64,000 bases of DNA from contig JAKSZU010000002.1 of the NCBI GenBank assembly GCA_026018925.1, positions 54,082,337 through 54,146,336 on the forward strand, read 5' to 3'. Positions 63,804 through 64,000 of this stretch are shown in pieces. The DNA is from Tupaia tana (taxonomy: Eukaryota; Chordata; Mammalia; Scandentia; Tupaiidae). Position numbers and translations under genes: made by a program. Below the pieces are notes generated by a model. That model saw only the letters and a list, made by a program, of their open reading frames with translations, ran no database searches and was not told the DNA's origin. Positions within the stretch are counted from its first letter, which is position 1. Each line of letters begins with the position of its first letter.

Positions 63804-64000
63804 ATGTGCTACATTAGATGAAAAAGGAAAACCGCTATGGAGTTGTAAAATGAGAAGCTCTCTCAGAGCTTTTGAATGCAGCTTTTGAATGTTTGAATTC
63901 CAACCAGTCAAAGCAGAAAGAACTTGTCGAATATGTGGGGCTCAGAAAGTTCTTCATGCCTCCATAGGGGATCTGTTGATATTATGGCTTAATCATCCCC

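Noticed and set aside
61812..64000. LAMA4 exons at the right edge
   Set aside because: Expected neighbour by synteny, but no laminin sequence was seen on either strand before the window ends.

Overview
This is a stretch of nuclear DNA from a placental mammal. It carries three spliced protein-coding genes in about 64 kb, embedded in unusually SINE-dense introns. The gene order is CCN6 (WISP3) on +, TUBE1 (epsilon-tubulin) on -, and FAM229B on +, which I recall as the arrangement of human 6q21. All exons were read by eye from the sequence with canonical AG/GT boundaries. Every reading frame joins without a stop: CCN6 357 aa in 5 coding exons, TUBE1 475 aa in 12, FAM229B 80 aa in 2.

Layout: 1-509 CCN6 upstream/5' UTR; 510-21971 CCN6 coding span; 21972-23850 the tail-to-tail 3' regions of CCN6 and TUBE1; 23851-47353 TUBE1 coding span (minus); about 47100-47640 a CpG-rich divergent promoter with an RFX X-box-like motif, serving TUBE1 and probably the non-coding first exon of FAM229B; 47640-60016 a long FAM229B 5' intron; 60017-61811 FAM229B coding exons; 61812-64000 its 3' UTR and flank. 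CCN6 encodes a secreted matricellular cysteine-rich protein, TUBE1 a centriolar tubulin and FAM229B a small conserved protein of unknown role. There is no operon-like coupling beyond the shared promoter and the shared 3' intergenic space.

The dominant non-genic content is one tRNA-derived SINE superfamily, about 60 insertions or roughly a fifth of the window. It falls into three classes: (A) young, CpG-rich, about 265 nt, starting GGGACCAGCAGTTAGCGTAATGG; (B) older, about 245 nt, starting GGGCCAGCAGGTGGCATGG; (C) short, about 175 nt, lacking the middle domain and ending in an AT-rich tail. Several copies still show clean target-site duplications. Other repeats are a 2.3-kb half-L1 (HAL1-like) element with both ends and target-site duplications, a composite old L1, L2, MIR, MaLR/MLT1-type and other LTRs, hAT-type MERs, two tRNA-7SL composite SINEs, an RPL6 processed pseudogene and a beta-spectrin-derived fragment.

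Organism: the 7SL-derived pieces point to Euarchontoglires. The abundance of this particular tRNA SINE, with no Alu, B1 or ID, makes me think of a colugo (Dermoptera), with tree shrew as the alternative. That is inference, not proof. I found no undescribed gene system; the most interesting items are in the repeat biology and the divergent ciliary promoter.
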